Below are positions 46,340 through 58,790 of a DNA stretch of 64,000 bases, piece after piece (position 1 is the first letter of the stretch; the number at the start of each line of letters is the position of its first letter). Made by a program: the position numbers and the translations under genes. Below the pieces are notes generated by a model. The model was not told where the DNA came from. It worked only from the letters and a program-made list of their open reading frames with translations, and did not search any database. Source of the DNA: Juglans regia (lineage: Eukaryota; Streptophyta; Magnoliopsida; Fagales; Juglandaceae); assembly GCF_001411555.2 (NCBI RefSeq), contig NC_049914.1:13242582-13306581 (forward strand), read 5' to 3'.

Positions 46340-46550
46340 TAGTTAGTTGAGAAAAGTCCTTTTGCTTTCCTTGGTGCACACTTGGTGGTATCTAGGTGGT
46401 TGTTTTCTGGGCGAGCACTATTACTTTCCAGGGTTCTTGCTCAAACGACGAGCACTGTTGCATTGCTATCCGTGGTGCTCACCCAAGTGTTGATGAGTTT
46501 TGCTCACGTTGATGCACGCTTTGGTGGAGGACTTTTCCTCTATTTGTAGT
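46340..46550 (+). repeat. GAGCA-rich local repeat, copy 3
   Basis: Same phrase order as 42920-43170: ttggtgcacacttggtgg, gggcgagcactattac, acgagcactgttgca, atccgtggtgctcaccc, ggtggaggacttttcctcta. Confidence 0.7.
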
Positions 46551-47582
46551 ACTTAATCATTGCTCTATTTGAGATAGGGATTTACTTCCTTTATGTCTCA
46601 TATTTTCTTAATGTCTTATCAAACCTTACCATTGTCTAAATATCATTTTTGTTATTTTAATTTAGCACCAAACAAGGAGGAAGCAAGATAGAGATTGATA
46701 TTTTTTTAAAGCACCACAAAAACCATTTTTATGGGAGGCTCAGCAGGAACTCACTATGGGTAAACAATAATAAATAAACATATACGTTTCCATGAAAATG
46801 AACACTCTTTCTAATGCCAATAAGGGTAAATTCAAACTTGCAAAAAATGAAATTTCAAATTTAATAATACATATACAAAGTTAAATTGAAATATTTACAT
46901 ATTTTGAAAGCCTTTGAGATTTTGAACAGCCCAAACAAGAAAGCATATAATCTATTTTGCTCTCCATGGTGCTCGTATTGGAGTGAGCACTTTTGTCCTA
47001 TGTGGGGCTTACCTGGGGTGAGCTTTATGCCCCATTCACGATGTTCGCTCATGCTACAAGCTTCATAATCCTTCATGGTGCTCGCCCATCAGAGGTGCTC
47101 ACCTGATCACATTCATGGTACTGGTATGGGTGGCGAGTAACATGAAGGTACATGAATGTGATAAGACAAACATCACTAGCTTATTTGGCACGCAGGAAAC
47201 CATCAAATTGCATGAATTCCTTGATTCAGGTCTTCTAATTTCTCTTCACATTTACTTTTAGCACAACCACCTATAATAATCTTCTTACTAATTTGTAAGT
47301 GATCATCAATCGAAAGCTAGTTTTTTTACCTCCCAAGGGATGAAACACAGCAAGAAACAACCAATGCGGGTGAAAGAAGACAACAATCCTCAAACCAAGT
47401 TCGAGTTAAGCATATAAAGTGCAGCAGCGGAAGGATTGAAGCCATGCCCGAGGCAATGCCTTGGACGGGTACATGACCAGGGAGGCGTGAAGGTATGGGA
47501 TTAGATTTGTTGGCCGAATTGAATTGAAAAAAGCTTCCTGTCTAAGGAGTGATTTTTCAAAAAATACAAAGCAAACCATTAG
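46551..47582. other. Intergenic DNA with a fourth GAGCA-rich stretch
   Basis: At about 46960-47150 the words ggtgctcg, gtgagcacttttgtc and ggtgctcacctgatcac recur. The rest is unremarkable. Confidence 0.45.
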
Positions 47583-47905
47583 GTCGAAATAGAACAATTA
47601 TGAATTGTTGGTTTCAAGGTAAAAAACAACATGTTAAGGTCGTATGATTAATAGTAGTGGTTGGCCTTATAATTTAACCACAAATGTGAGGGTATAATGG
47701 AGACAAAAAAATCTATCCATCTTACGTGTACTGAACTTTTCTCAGTCTAAAAAAGCATCTGTCTAACCACTAAGTCGGAATAGAATAATTATGAACAGTT
47801 GATTCTAAGGGTAAAATGTCATGTTAAAGTTGTGTGGTTAAGAACAGTGTCTGACCTTGTAATTTGACCACAAATATGATGACAAAATGGAGATAAAAAC
47901 TCGAA
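47583..47905 (+). repeat. Direct repeat pair, about 125 bp each
   Basis: The stretch gaaatagaacaattatgaat ... ccacaaatgtgagggta (47585-47715) recurs diverged as ggaatagaataattatgaac ... ccacaaatatgatgac (47770-47905). Confidence 0.75.
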
Positions 47906-47983
47906 ACACAAGACTTTTTTTAATAGAGAGAGTATATATATTCTTTTAATTAACCCTATTGGCTTCAGAAATTAGATATGAAG

Positions 47984-48245
47984 AATCACAATGAAAGTAT
48001 AAAAGAATACTTTATATTTTATGATCACATACTTCAACCTTCATGCTTAGTTACAAGGACGTATATATTGTTATTGGCCTTATCCATTCTATAAGTAATG
48101 AAAATCAAATGAAAAATCACAATGAAAGCATAAAAGAATACTTTATCTTTTAAGATCACATACTTCAACCTTCATGCTTAGTTACAAGGACGTATATATT
48201 GTTATTGGCCTTACCCATTCTATAAGTAATGAAAATCAAATGATC
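47984..48245 (+). repeat. Tandem duplication, 2 x 131 bp
   Basis: The unit aatcacaatgaaag ... aagtaatgaaaatcaaatga starts at 47984 and 48115. The copies differ at only a few positions (agtat/agcat, attttat/cttttaa, tatcc/taccc). Confidence 0.93.
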
Positions 48246-50660
48246 ATGGTCTACTTGAGCTAGTTTGGTGGTCACATCGCCTAGGGAGTGGTAGTTTGGT
48301 GGTCACATTAGTACAAGAATTAAAAAATACTTATGAAATTAAAACACAAGATTTGGTAGGTCTGAAGTAGGGGGAACTAAGTGTTGGTGATTGGAGCATT
48401 GGTGTCAACATATTTTGTTGATAACATATGAGAAAAGTTAGGTCTAAATTTAGAGTATAAGTGGATCAAATCAGACATGTTAAATTCATATTGCACACAC
48501 GACTTTAGGAAATCTTCTTTAACTATAATTGGTATTGTATTTTTAAGATGGTGTAGGAAAATGGTAACCCAATTCTTTATCATTTGAATGTCTGGATTGA
48601 CTAGACATCACCTATGCTTAAGAATGAAGCTACCAATAGTTTAGACTTTGCTATTATTGATATATAACCCTTTTGAGTCAAGATGAGCACGTTTGTGGTG
48701 TGTACGCACTGCAACATTTTCTTTCTAGAGCAAACACTTAAACTCAATGATTTTCATGAAAGGTATTTGGAGGAGGTGGAGAAGTATGTTAGTGCACCTA
48801 ACCCTGCAGATAGCCTTAGTTCTGGTAGGGTCATCTAAAAATCCAAGGAGCTTCCTGGAGATGGTGAAAACAACCTAAACTATGGCAAAACATTTAGGGG
48901 TCACAAGGAAAGCTCTACATTGTGCTTTAGGGTTCATCTTGTGAAAGATGGCTATGACCTTTTCCAAGAAGAATATGAAGAATAGGTCTTGGAATTTATG
49001 AGATGAAGGCTTTCATTAGATAATATCAAGAATTATGTGATTAAATGGTGGAATTTTTGCAATATATCCATTACAGGAATTCTGGATTCAATGCATAAGA
49101 TGTTTGGATAAAGAATGAAGATGACTTTGCAAGAGGTTTGGGGGGTGGGGGGAATTAAGAGACGTGGATGGATTTTTATACATGATTTTAAATAGTCCAC
49201 GGTCCCCAAACTTCAATGGAAGAGATGAACCGCCTTTGGCCCTGGTATGGGTGTCTGTTCTAGTCTTCTATTACATCTCTTTGAAGTAGAATTTTGTGGG
49301 TTCAATGGGAAGATTCTTGAAGGTAGAGAATGCCACTCCTACCTTGAAAAGGCCAAGTTGTGCACATTAGTGTGTAGAAATGGACATTTTGAATCCTCTA
49401 ATTGAAAAACTGTTGGTAGCAGATAATTTATGAAAAACTCTCAGCATACTATTCAATTCGCAAGCATAATGGTTGCTCATTGAGTGTTTGTAGGAAAGAT
49501 TTAAAGAATAGAAACTCCAGGACATAGGTTTCCAATCTAAGACTACACAGAGAAGGAAAGAAGGTATATGTGTTGAAGTAGAAAGGATTAAATGAAGAAA
49601 AATATACAAATAAAAAGCTTACCCTTATAGAAGAGGAACCACAAATTGTTTTAAGGCAAAGAGTATTGAAAGAAGCAAGGTGATGGTAGAAAAGAGGGTG
49701 GATAAAACCTTTTCTTAGATTGAAAGAACATCAGATAAGCTTGGAACTAAAAGTGATGAAGTGGTAGAAATAGCTAAAAATATGGATAGGGAAAGTGGAA
49801 AGCTGAATGAGGCTGTCTTGAATTTGATGGGGAGAAAAAAATCGAGAGGTAAGGGAATACTTATGACCAATTGGGGCAAGGAGGTGAACATGAGAAAACA
49901 CCAGAAAAGCCTAAATAGATAGAACAGAGAGCTAGTCTCAACCCAAATAAGTTGTGATGCCTCCTAACCCTTTGTAGTCTTCCCAATGAGGAACTGTTAT
50001 GCTCAGGATGCGAATCAGTTGACTGTATCCCTTACGTTTGGATGAGGCTTGTGCGCATGTATGCCGAGCACACATGGATAATTAAAATCATAGAAAAAAT
50101 GGTAACTATGATTAGTTGAAGACTAATCTGGTAGTACTAGAGTAGTGTTCCAATATTCTACAAAAATAGTAATATCCAAGTGTGACTATCACTTTGTCTC
50201 AAATATAATTACACACCTTCATACGTTCATCACTACATCATAATATAGTGAACCATAAAATGTTCATCGCCTAATTATAATAAACAACTTAAATTAAAAA
50301 ATATAAAACTAAATGGAGACGGGCCTTAGTGGCTACTCTTTAGGCTGGTTTGGTCTTTGTTCTTTGAGGTAATTCTCTTGGGCTATATCTAGATGAAGGT
50401 CTAGGGTTTCGAAGAATGAAACTATAGGTAGGACCACCACAATGAAATTTCGATGAGACCTCAATAAGTTAAAACCCATGACAATACTAAAAATGGAAGA
50501 CAATGACAATGAATATGCATGCACCAATTCATGTAAATAAGGTTAAGAGCACATCTTTTAAACATGATAAAGAATCACCTCTGAGCCCAAACACATGTAT
50601 TCCTAAGTATGAATAAGGAATCATCATCTTGAGCAAAACACATATATTCATAAGTATGAC
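48246..50660. other. Intergenic, probably decayed repeat DNA
   Basis: No open frame with a recognisable domain. Composition at 48700-49950 (fewer AT runs, many short open stretches) suggests an old coding element, but no motif could be assigned on either strand. Confidence 0.35.
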
Positions 50661-50815
50661 TAGGGCTATAATCGAGCCAAGCCAAACCGATCTTTGGATT
50701 ACCGAGCTTGGCTCGACTAAAAAAACTCGAGTTCAAGCTCAAGCTCAATCCAAAAACGAGCTCGAGTCGAGTCAAGTCAAGTCGAGCCAAGTCGGAGTTG
50801 TTTATTATTAGTTTT
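50661..50815 (+). mobile_element. Left end of another TAGGGCTATAA element, truncated
   Basis: TAGGGCTATAATCGAGCC is the same terminus as the hAT-like copies. The next 130 bp are crowded with gagctcgag / tcgagcc / ggctcg words in place of accggt. No right end or second copy of the preceding AGTATGAC is found. Confidence 0.45.
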
Positions 50816-51773
50816 TGAATAAAATTTAATAATTCAGAAATTAGACAGATAAAAAATAAAAAATCTAAATTTAATGAAATTTTTACAATTAACAAGTATA
50901 CCCTTTAATAAATTAGAAAATCTTAAAAATTTATAAATAACTAATATGTAACTAGTTGATATTTATCCATAATAACCATATATTATTCCTACATAAATTA
51001 CTAATACATTTAGATAATATGGTAATATATATATCAACATTTCATACATGGTTCCTACATATAGTAGTATATGAAATTATTAAATTTTATCGACCTAACT
51101 ATTGTACAAATTATAAAATAGCTATGAAGTATATTCAATATATAGGAATAAGTAATTAGGTTACATACTATATATTCATATAGTATATTTCATTTTGAAT
51201 AGGAAAAATGTTGTTAGATAATATTAAATTTCTCATATGAAATGAGACTACCAAAGCAAATTGAATGTTATAAACCAGTCGATCTTTAGTAAGCATATGA
51301 CTTTGTCAATGTTGGGATTTATCTGATACTTTAATATAATGTTGTTTTTTTAATGATATCTTCGAATGAGATCTCATGATATATACATGATCTTTCAAAT
51401 TTTAGTTTCAGCTTCTTTTTCTTGCTTTTCCATTCAAAGGAAAAATATTAAAAGTGTTTAGAATGAAATTATCTCGAATCTACATTCCAATTTCCATTTG
51501 AAGTAAAAAGTGGACAATAACTCAAATATAAACAATGTGAGTTGAAAATGTCTTTGAGGTTCATGATCCTAAGTCTACAATTCATTTATTGTATGCCATA
51601 TAGTTAACGAGGTTGATCATTATATATTATAAAGAACTTCCTAAATATATAGAAAAGAAATCCTCAACAATACGATGATAAGCACATAATATATTTACTA
51701 AACATGACCTTAGATCCAACTAGAAAATACATATGTTTTACTGCATGAAATTGTCAAGGTATAAGGGACTTAA
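50816..51773. other. Intergenic AT-rich DNA
   Basis: Nothing recognised. Confidence 0.45.
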
Positions 51774-51889
51774 AGGGCCCGTTTGGATACAGAGGTGTCT
51801 TATCTCGTCTTATCTAATCTCAATTAATAATCTCATTATTATTCATAAATAATCTTAATTCATCTCATCTCAATATCTAAACGGACCCT
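51774..51889. mobile_element. Short Tourist/PIF-like MITE
   Basis: The ends agggcccgtttggata and tatctaaacggaccct are inverted repeats with two mismatches, each bordered by TAA. The core has atctcattattattcataa and tcatctcatctcaat. About 115 bp. Confidence 0.7.
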
Positions 51890-54730
51890 TAATAGAAAGC
51901 TAATCAATGAGATCCTTAAAACTTCTTGAGACGTAATTTATTGAGTTTTGTGAAAGCTAGCATTAACGTACCCAAATATTAACTCATATTAAAATTTTCA
52001 CTGCTTCATGACATGGTTGACAAAACTAATGGATCATTAATATATGCATCCCAACCAACCATGACCTCAATATTCCATGTGAAAATCGTCATCATATATC
52101 CAATCCGGCCATGAACGGTGCTGCTTTGACTTGGATCGATCGTGCCATCAATCATAAGGACGGGTGAATTCTGTGGCCATTCATTTTCGGGTGTACGTGA
52201 CCATTCATTTTCGGGGGTAGAAAATTGGTTCACTGCAGAACATGAGAACGCACAACTAACGCAATAAGTTGTGCCCCCAGATCTAGAACATCGGAAATAG
52301 TCGTCACCTTTAAATTCCTTTTTGGCTTTGGTCACGTCGATTGAAAATTATGCATTCAAGGACTGTCCTTTGCATTGTAGTACTGTATAAGGAAGCTCTC
52401 TCTTCCAACACCATCGTCACCCTCACGATGACATCCTGATGCTGTCATGCATTGATCTGTGGTATCACCATTGATTACTTTCATCGTATGCAAGCTATAC
52501 CTAGCAGTTTTGTAGGAGCAGCTTGCCATTTAAGGAGTTATCACTTCTCATGGCTAAATCTCCAACCAGAAGAATACGAGCCTGCAATGGTTTAGGTGGT
52601 CCTGCACAATAAACTCTGAGTACCCCAACCTAATTACCGTTTCCATTCTAACTTTTGAATATAGTACAAAGAGTAGTGAGAGTTGCGTCGACGTTGGAGT
52701 AATTATATTATATGTGGTCCTTTGTGTAGAGTACAAATTAAAGCGATAGACACCTAATTGTGTAATATCATTTTTATTTATTAATCATTTAATATTGATG
52801 AGAGAATCGCTTTCTGTGTCAATGTTGAATTTCTAACACAAAGAACATTATATATGAAATCTATGAAAAGCATGAAGATGATCTATCTGCAGGTTTGAGT
52901 AATATCTAAGCCAAAACTTTAGTCAAATTATCTTTAATTTCAAAGTGCCGAGTAGTTAGCGGGAAAAAGGGGAAAAAAACAGACGAAAAAGGCATTGGGA
53001 TTGATACTTTTTTCTTCTCCTTTCGGTGGCAAGGCAAAAAAAAGAGGGAATCAGGAAGGCTTCCGTTCAGATTACAGATCAGCAGTCTTGGGAATTATGA
53101 ATTCTGGAAAATGCAAGTCCTAATTATGTTAGTTGGTAATTATAACTAAACAGCTTGATAATTATAGCATATAAATATAGGGACGTGCTACACAGAAACC
53201 TCACACTCATGTATGTACACCATTTAAAAATATATAATTTTATTTTTTTAGACCTCATACTACTTCATATTATTTCATATTTCACATGTTAAGAAATATG
53301 AGGGCTCGTAAAAAAATAAAATCACATATTTTTAAATAATGTTAAAGAAATTTTCTTAAATATATCATATATATATATATAGCTTGCTACGTGGTGTTAT
53401 TATTTTTAATGCACGTTGTTAATTTATTGTACGCCTCACGTGGTTGCATGAGCAAGAGTGGGGCTTATCAATGTTATCATCGTGTCCAATGTGCATGTTA
53501 GTTAGAGAAAAGGGATGACTGGGATTTTTTATTTTTCTTCTTATTTTAAAAAAAAAAAAAAAAATTACAGAGTGCATTAATCATCGTGTCCAATGTAATG
53601 CAGGATAACGGCCAGTTGGCTTGAGCCACCGACCTTGTACCAGTCACTTAATTATCATCATTATGCCCTCTATTCAGATCATTCACTGCGATCGTACATC
53701 TTTGCCCAACGTTAGCTCATGACAAAGCTTAGAAACTACTTGAGTGTTTCCTTGACCTTAATCTTGAAGGAGAGAATTGTTGTGTGTGTGTGTGTGTGTA
53801 TTTAGTGCAGTCCGATTGAGCAAAGCAATGTATAGGTATTTATGGGTCTCTCTATGAGTGTTTGTCATGTGTTTATAAATTATATCGATCGATCTATGGA
53901 TGATCTGAGATATCATAGATTAATATTAGTAGGGTTTACAATGATCCGTTGAGTCAGAATCCCATCATGATGCCAAACATCAATTCCAAGATATCATGTA
54001 TGGATTTGCCACTCGTGGGTTTTGTTTGTCTCTTGGAAAAAACGAATATGAACACACCTAGGATTTCCTTAATTATAATTTCTTTTTTGTTGTTGGTCAT
54101 GCGCTTGTCTGGCCTGCCTTCTCTATTAATGCTGTAATGAGTATTTATGATCTTTTAGTTGCAAGACTTTGAAAATGGATATAAATTAAAAAAAACAGTC
54201 GACGAAAAATTGTGGTGTGAAAAATTTAAGTACTTTTGATCAAATATGCCATTTGATCAAAACAAGTTAATAACCAAATGCTTGCGCATAAAATTACTAA
54301 TAATTAGTGAATGAACACTAAGCAAGATAAGCACAAATGATCGAAATTAAGAGCACTAGGTCGTCACTTGTTCCTGTCTTCGATCTGTTACAAAGACTGT
54401 CTGTTTTGGTTTCGGATTTGGACCAAAGATTGTTTTCTTGTACTCCAACATCAGGGTTTACTTTCCAGAAGTATACTGCATGCAGCATGATGATCGGCTC
54501 GAAGGAAAATTATTGCTGGCAGTTAATTATTAACTTCATATAAATGTGAAGCTCCTCTTAATTAAACTTCCAGCTACATCAAAATTATGCACTGATCATA
54601 TAAGGTCCAACAGTTTGACTAGATACAAATCGATCTAGCGTATTAGAATAATGAAGAGAAGAATAAGTTGGTTGCATGATATTGAGCTGAGCTGAAATGA
54701 GTTGAGATAGTGGAGTGAGTTTTGTGGAGT
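51890..54730. other. Intergenic DNA
   Basis: It holds a GT run (53779-53800), an A run near 53550, and a possible MITE at about 53170-53350 (gacctcatactacttcatat and gttaagaaatatgagggct). A 109-codon minus frame at 52006-52335 has no recognisable domain and I do not call it. Confidence 0.45.
53779..53800. repeat. (GT)n microsatellite
   Basis: About 11 GT units. Confidence 0.9.
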
Positions 54731-54900
54731 CCATCTAAGATGAGTTTATATGTATTTAAATGTTAAAATGAGTTTAGATTTGTTTATGAGAAGTTGAAAA
54801 ATGTATGATTCCCATCCACCTAAGATGAGTTTATATAAGTTTGAATGTTAAGATGAGTTTAGATTTGTTTATGAGAAGTTGAAAAATGTATGAGTCCCAT
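54731..54900 (+). repeat. Tandem duplication, 2 x 85 bp, in a MITE-like context
   Basis: Units starting ccatctaagatgagtttata (54731) and ccacctaagatgagtttata (54816) share tttagatttgtttatgagaa and ttgaaaaatgtatga. Flanks (gaaatgagttgagatag before, gttgttgtaatgattga after) are words of the gagatgag MITE family. A related end (catccaaacgagacct) lies near 55497. Confidence 0.85.
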
Positions 54901-57299
54901 CGATGATTGGAAAGTTGTTGTAATGATTGAATAATTAATTTATTAAATCTTTTACTAATAAATAACATAAATATAACATAAATTCCTTCAATGCATGTAA
55001 AAAAATAATTTCCCATTACCTTTTGTATGCAAATTTTTTCTTACTCGAAATGTATAAAAAACAAAAAGACAATAGTATCATGCCCACGTTTTATTCCATT
55101 ATTTCTGTACATATTATTTAATAAGTAGTACAAAAAAATTTGTGCGGGAGAAAAATAAAACAAAAAACTCACCCACACTTGGGTTGGTACTAGAGAGAGG
55201 TCTGGCGTATACGATAACCTAAGCTGAGCTTAGTTTATGAGGATATTTTTTTTCGATTTTATGCAGATCTACTAGGGATAATGAGATTGGGAAAGGAGAT
55301 GGTTTTTGACAGGAAAGAGAAACAGACAGATAGAACAACTCGCAATGAGTTAGAAAAAGTCACAAACATCTATTTGTCAGTCGTGGGTCCCGTTGGTTTG
55401 GTCGGTCTTAACTTGAGTGAGGTTCAATGAAGGCTTGGCTGTGTGTATGAATGTTGAAATATGTTTAAAATTGAATTGCACTCAGATGCTTCCAACATCC
55501 AAACGAGACCTAAAAGTAAAGTGTACTGTTGATCCTGTGAGATCTAAAAGGAGTTTCTTTTTCCCGAGTGTTGTTGTTAAGTAGAATATCATGACTATCT
55601 CCAGAAGAAATGGCAACAATAAATCCGGCATTCTCGGTGGGAAAACATCAATTTAAAGCACGGTCTTGTTGGGTTTGAATGATTAATAGTAATGCTCGTG
55701 ACATGTTCTGGTTTTATTAGAGGAAAATTAGGTTAACAACCCTCTTTTTCTTTTTAATTTTCTTTCTGCAAATTTAATAAATCCTTTCCTCTCCTGTCGG
55801 GCAAGTAATTGCATGCCAATGGTCAAGGGCAATATCATTCATTTGTTACAGATTTTGTCCCAATGAATATGGCTTTTTTAATGACCACTCGGTTTCAACT
55901 GTCTTATCCAATGAACTTAGTGATCATGAAGAACACCAAAGGTAAAGTCATTAGTACCTTCTTATATATGATTGAGTTCTACTTTGTTTTATCAAAGTGC
56001 CCCAAGTAGTTCTAACGCCCTTTTGAAAATTCAGTTAAACAAATTACTTTTAACTGTTACTTTCTGTCGTGAACCCATACAGCTGATTCACGACTCCATC
56101 TATTAATTTCTTAAAAAATTGGTCTGAACAACCTCAAACTAACAAAGCCAGGCCAATGGTCAAAGTGGGTCCCCAGATAATAGATAACCTCACAGAAAGA
56201 GGCATGGGTGTTGGTCTGACAAGGACAAATGTGCCCATAATATGTCCCTTAAAGGAAGGGTTGCTGTTGCTTGGCGGATATGGGATTCTGACTCTGTTGT
56301 TGGGCCCCAAATTTTGTTTCTTTTATACTCATGTTGTCCCTCTTTTATGGGATAATATTTGTTTCACCCCATGGACGTGTCTACCCACCACGGGCAGGCA
56401 TTTGATAGTGTTTTACTCTCATGGACTTGCAGATTTTGTTGCAGACAACAACATAAAGTTTAAAACTTTCAGCCCACTTGTTATATATCAAACAATGAGT
56501 TGTTATCGGCATTCATATGTCATTCAAATTTTATTCACACATATCTGAAGAGATGTATCATAAATTCAGATAATGTTTGAGACTTCAACTACCAAAAAGG
56601 TAGAAAGTTCCTAAAAAAGCAAGGATACAAGGGGAGAGCCGTTGATGATCAAAGTGGTTTGAAGATGGAATGACAACGCTGGCTACCACAAAATGATGTC
56701 GGAAGTTTCCCATTTTGTAAGATTATCAGCATTTAAACTGATAGCTTTGTGAATTTATTCAACTTTCCATGATTTAATCATATCTTTGAAGAGCCATAAG
56801 ATGTCCTTTATATATAGCAGCCATTAGAGCCGCTTTTATATGACTTTGTTTACATGACCTGAATTATCTGATGGGCTTTTATGAGTCCAAGCATGATTTT
56901 GATATTCTTATCGTCATGGTAGACCTTTCATAGCTAGCTAGCTAGCATCTCGAATACAATCACATCAAAATTCATCTTTATGGAGTTTGGGTCGGGTGGG
57001 TGGACCAAAAACCCGTCCTGGAGTTTCGGTGATCAGTTCGGTTTGGTTTGGCCACTGGACTGGATCGATTGGTCTCTATCCAGGATTTTCAAAATATTTC
57101 TCCTCGTTTTGTTACCGGGCGTTGTTTTTTCGTCCTGGACCTGAACAGACCCATCGGGATTATGTATATGATTTTTTTAATAATATATTACATATTTCGT
57201 AAAAAACTTTTATATAATAATGTAAATTATAACCAAATAATTACGTAGTTCTTAAGCTAATATCCATGTTTAGATATAATAAATGTAAGATAAAAGAGA
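54901..57299. other. Intergenic DNA
   Basis: A 130-codon plus frame (56156-56548) has no domain or family resemblance and is not called. At 56985-57130 words like ttcggtttggtttgg and actggactggatcgattgg suggest a fragment of the hAT-like family, without ends. Confidence 0.4.
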
Positions 57300-57526
57300 A
57301 AGTATGATGGAGTAGGTTTTAATACCTTACTGAAAATGTTTGTGTACTAATTATAGTGTTCTATCAAGCTGTTTGTTACAAAAGAAATTCAAGTTTACAA
57401 GGATATGTAAAATCCTATTTTAACAAACTAATTCAAAACTCCAAAATCAAATGTTTATAATTTTGTTTTTCACATTGGAGCAGACTCGAGATTTTCATGT
57501 ATCTCTGCATACTCAGTCAAACTAAC
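57300..57526 (-). repeat. Probable 3' LTR of a third Copia element
   Basis: On the minus strand TTTGTAGGGGC (purine tract) is followed by TGTTAGTTTGACTG, an LTR-like start, just after the Copia RNase H frame. The other LTR is absent, so the far end is a guess. Confidence 0.45.
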
Positions 57527-57531
57527 AGCCC

Positions 57532-57990
57532 CTACAAACTGATGGGAAGAACGCAGATCATCAGTTTGGACCTTAAGAGTTTAAACCTCAATGCTGTCTG
57601 TCCCTTAGTAAATATGTTTGCAATTTGATCCTCCGATGAAATTTGACAGACTTGAACATCTCTATTTATCACCTTTTCTCTCACAAAGTGGTAGTCCACT
57701 TCAATGTGTTTTGTTCTAGCATGAAAGACTAGATTAGAAGCTAAGGCAATTGCTCCTATATTGTCACACCAAATTACTGGACATTTAGCTAGAACAATGG
57801 ATAATTCTCTAAGTAACATTCTCATCCAATATAGTTTAGCAGTAACTAATGCAAGCGACCTGTATTCTACTTATGTACTTGAGCGAGAGACCACATTTTG
57901 ACTTTTAGCACTCCATGAGATCAAGTTTTTGCCTAGAAAAATTCTATACCCCTTGTTGCTACGTCTGTCATTTGGATTGCCTGCCCAATT
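57532..57990 (-). pseudogene. Copia RNase H fragment, third element
   Basis: Frames read [38 protein letters not shown], then in another frame MRMLLRELSIVL, VIWCDNIGAIALASN, VFHARTKHIEVDYHFVREK and QIANIFTKGQTALRF. This is the RNase H domain from its WAG start to the protein end, with one frameshift or small gap at about 57830-57890. It breaks off at 57990, where an LTR-like block begins. Confidence 0.9.
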
Positions 57991-58790
57991 CCGGGTTGTT
58001 GGGTGGGGCTGGAGGCTGGCGACGACAGCGGTGGGAGGAGTTGGAAGGAGAAACAGTGTGGGTAAACCCATTTCGGATTGCTCGCGTGCGGCTGAGAGAG
58101 GAGTAGCCAAGAGGCTTCGATGGTGGAGGGTGCTCGCCGGCGTGAGGTGAAGCCGATGAGGTGGTTGGTGACACCGTATGGTGGTGCACGGCGGCGCTGG
58201 GTTGCTTGAGGGAGAGATCGGATGAGGGGAGAGGGAGACGGGCGGCGTGAGAGGGAGGGAGGAGAGAGAGGGAAGAGGGAAAAATGAGGGAAAAAGGGAG
58301 GGAGGTAGGGTTTTAATCCCGACCCTTCATCTTGGGATCTCAGATCTGATCTAATGGTGGGCTTTAGACACTGGTTTAACTAACTAAAATGAGAGGAATT
58401 AAGATAGAAATACTATATTATAAATTTAAACTCAACTTTAGTTTATAAAATAACATTTTTTCATCATTAAATAAATGGTGAAGTTTTGCTTAATATCTTT
58501 AAGAGAATAAAATCATCTAATTAATTAGAGTTTTCAACATAATTTAAGTCTCATAATATTTTAAATAACTAAAATCATGTTGATAAAATGATTTTTCTAC
58601 AATTATAATATTTTTGGAGCTTTTCAAAAATATTATAATTGTCTTACTTAAAATCAGGCTTGGTTCAGTAACACTGGAAATACACCATATAAATATTTCT
58701 AGGACATTTAAAATATTCGAGAGCTTTAAGACACTGGGCGTACTTTAAAGTCACCCACAATATTTAAAAACATAACTTCAATATTTAAAA
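57991..58790. mobile_element. LTR-like fragment between the Copia and LINE remnants
   Basis: A GC-rich tract with gtgcacggcggcg and a purine tract (58210-58310) resemble 18060-18240 of the possible solo LTR. AT-rich sequence follows to 58790. There is no coding potential beyond compositional open frames. Assignment rests on that resemblance. Confidence 0.4.

Noticed and set aside
52006..52335. A 109-codon minus-strand open frame
   Set aside because: The TPENEW repeat comes from a duplicated 24-bp DNA word; no conserved motif or neighbouring exon was found.
56156..56548. A 130-codon plus-strand open frame
   Set aside because: No domain, no family resemblance, no splice or promoter context, and length is within chance for this composition.
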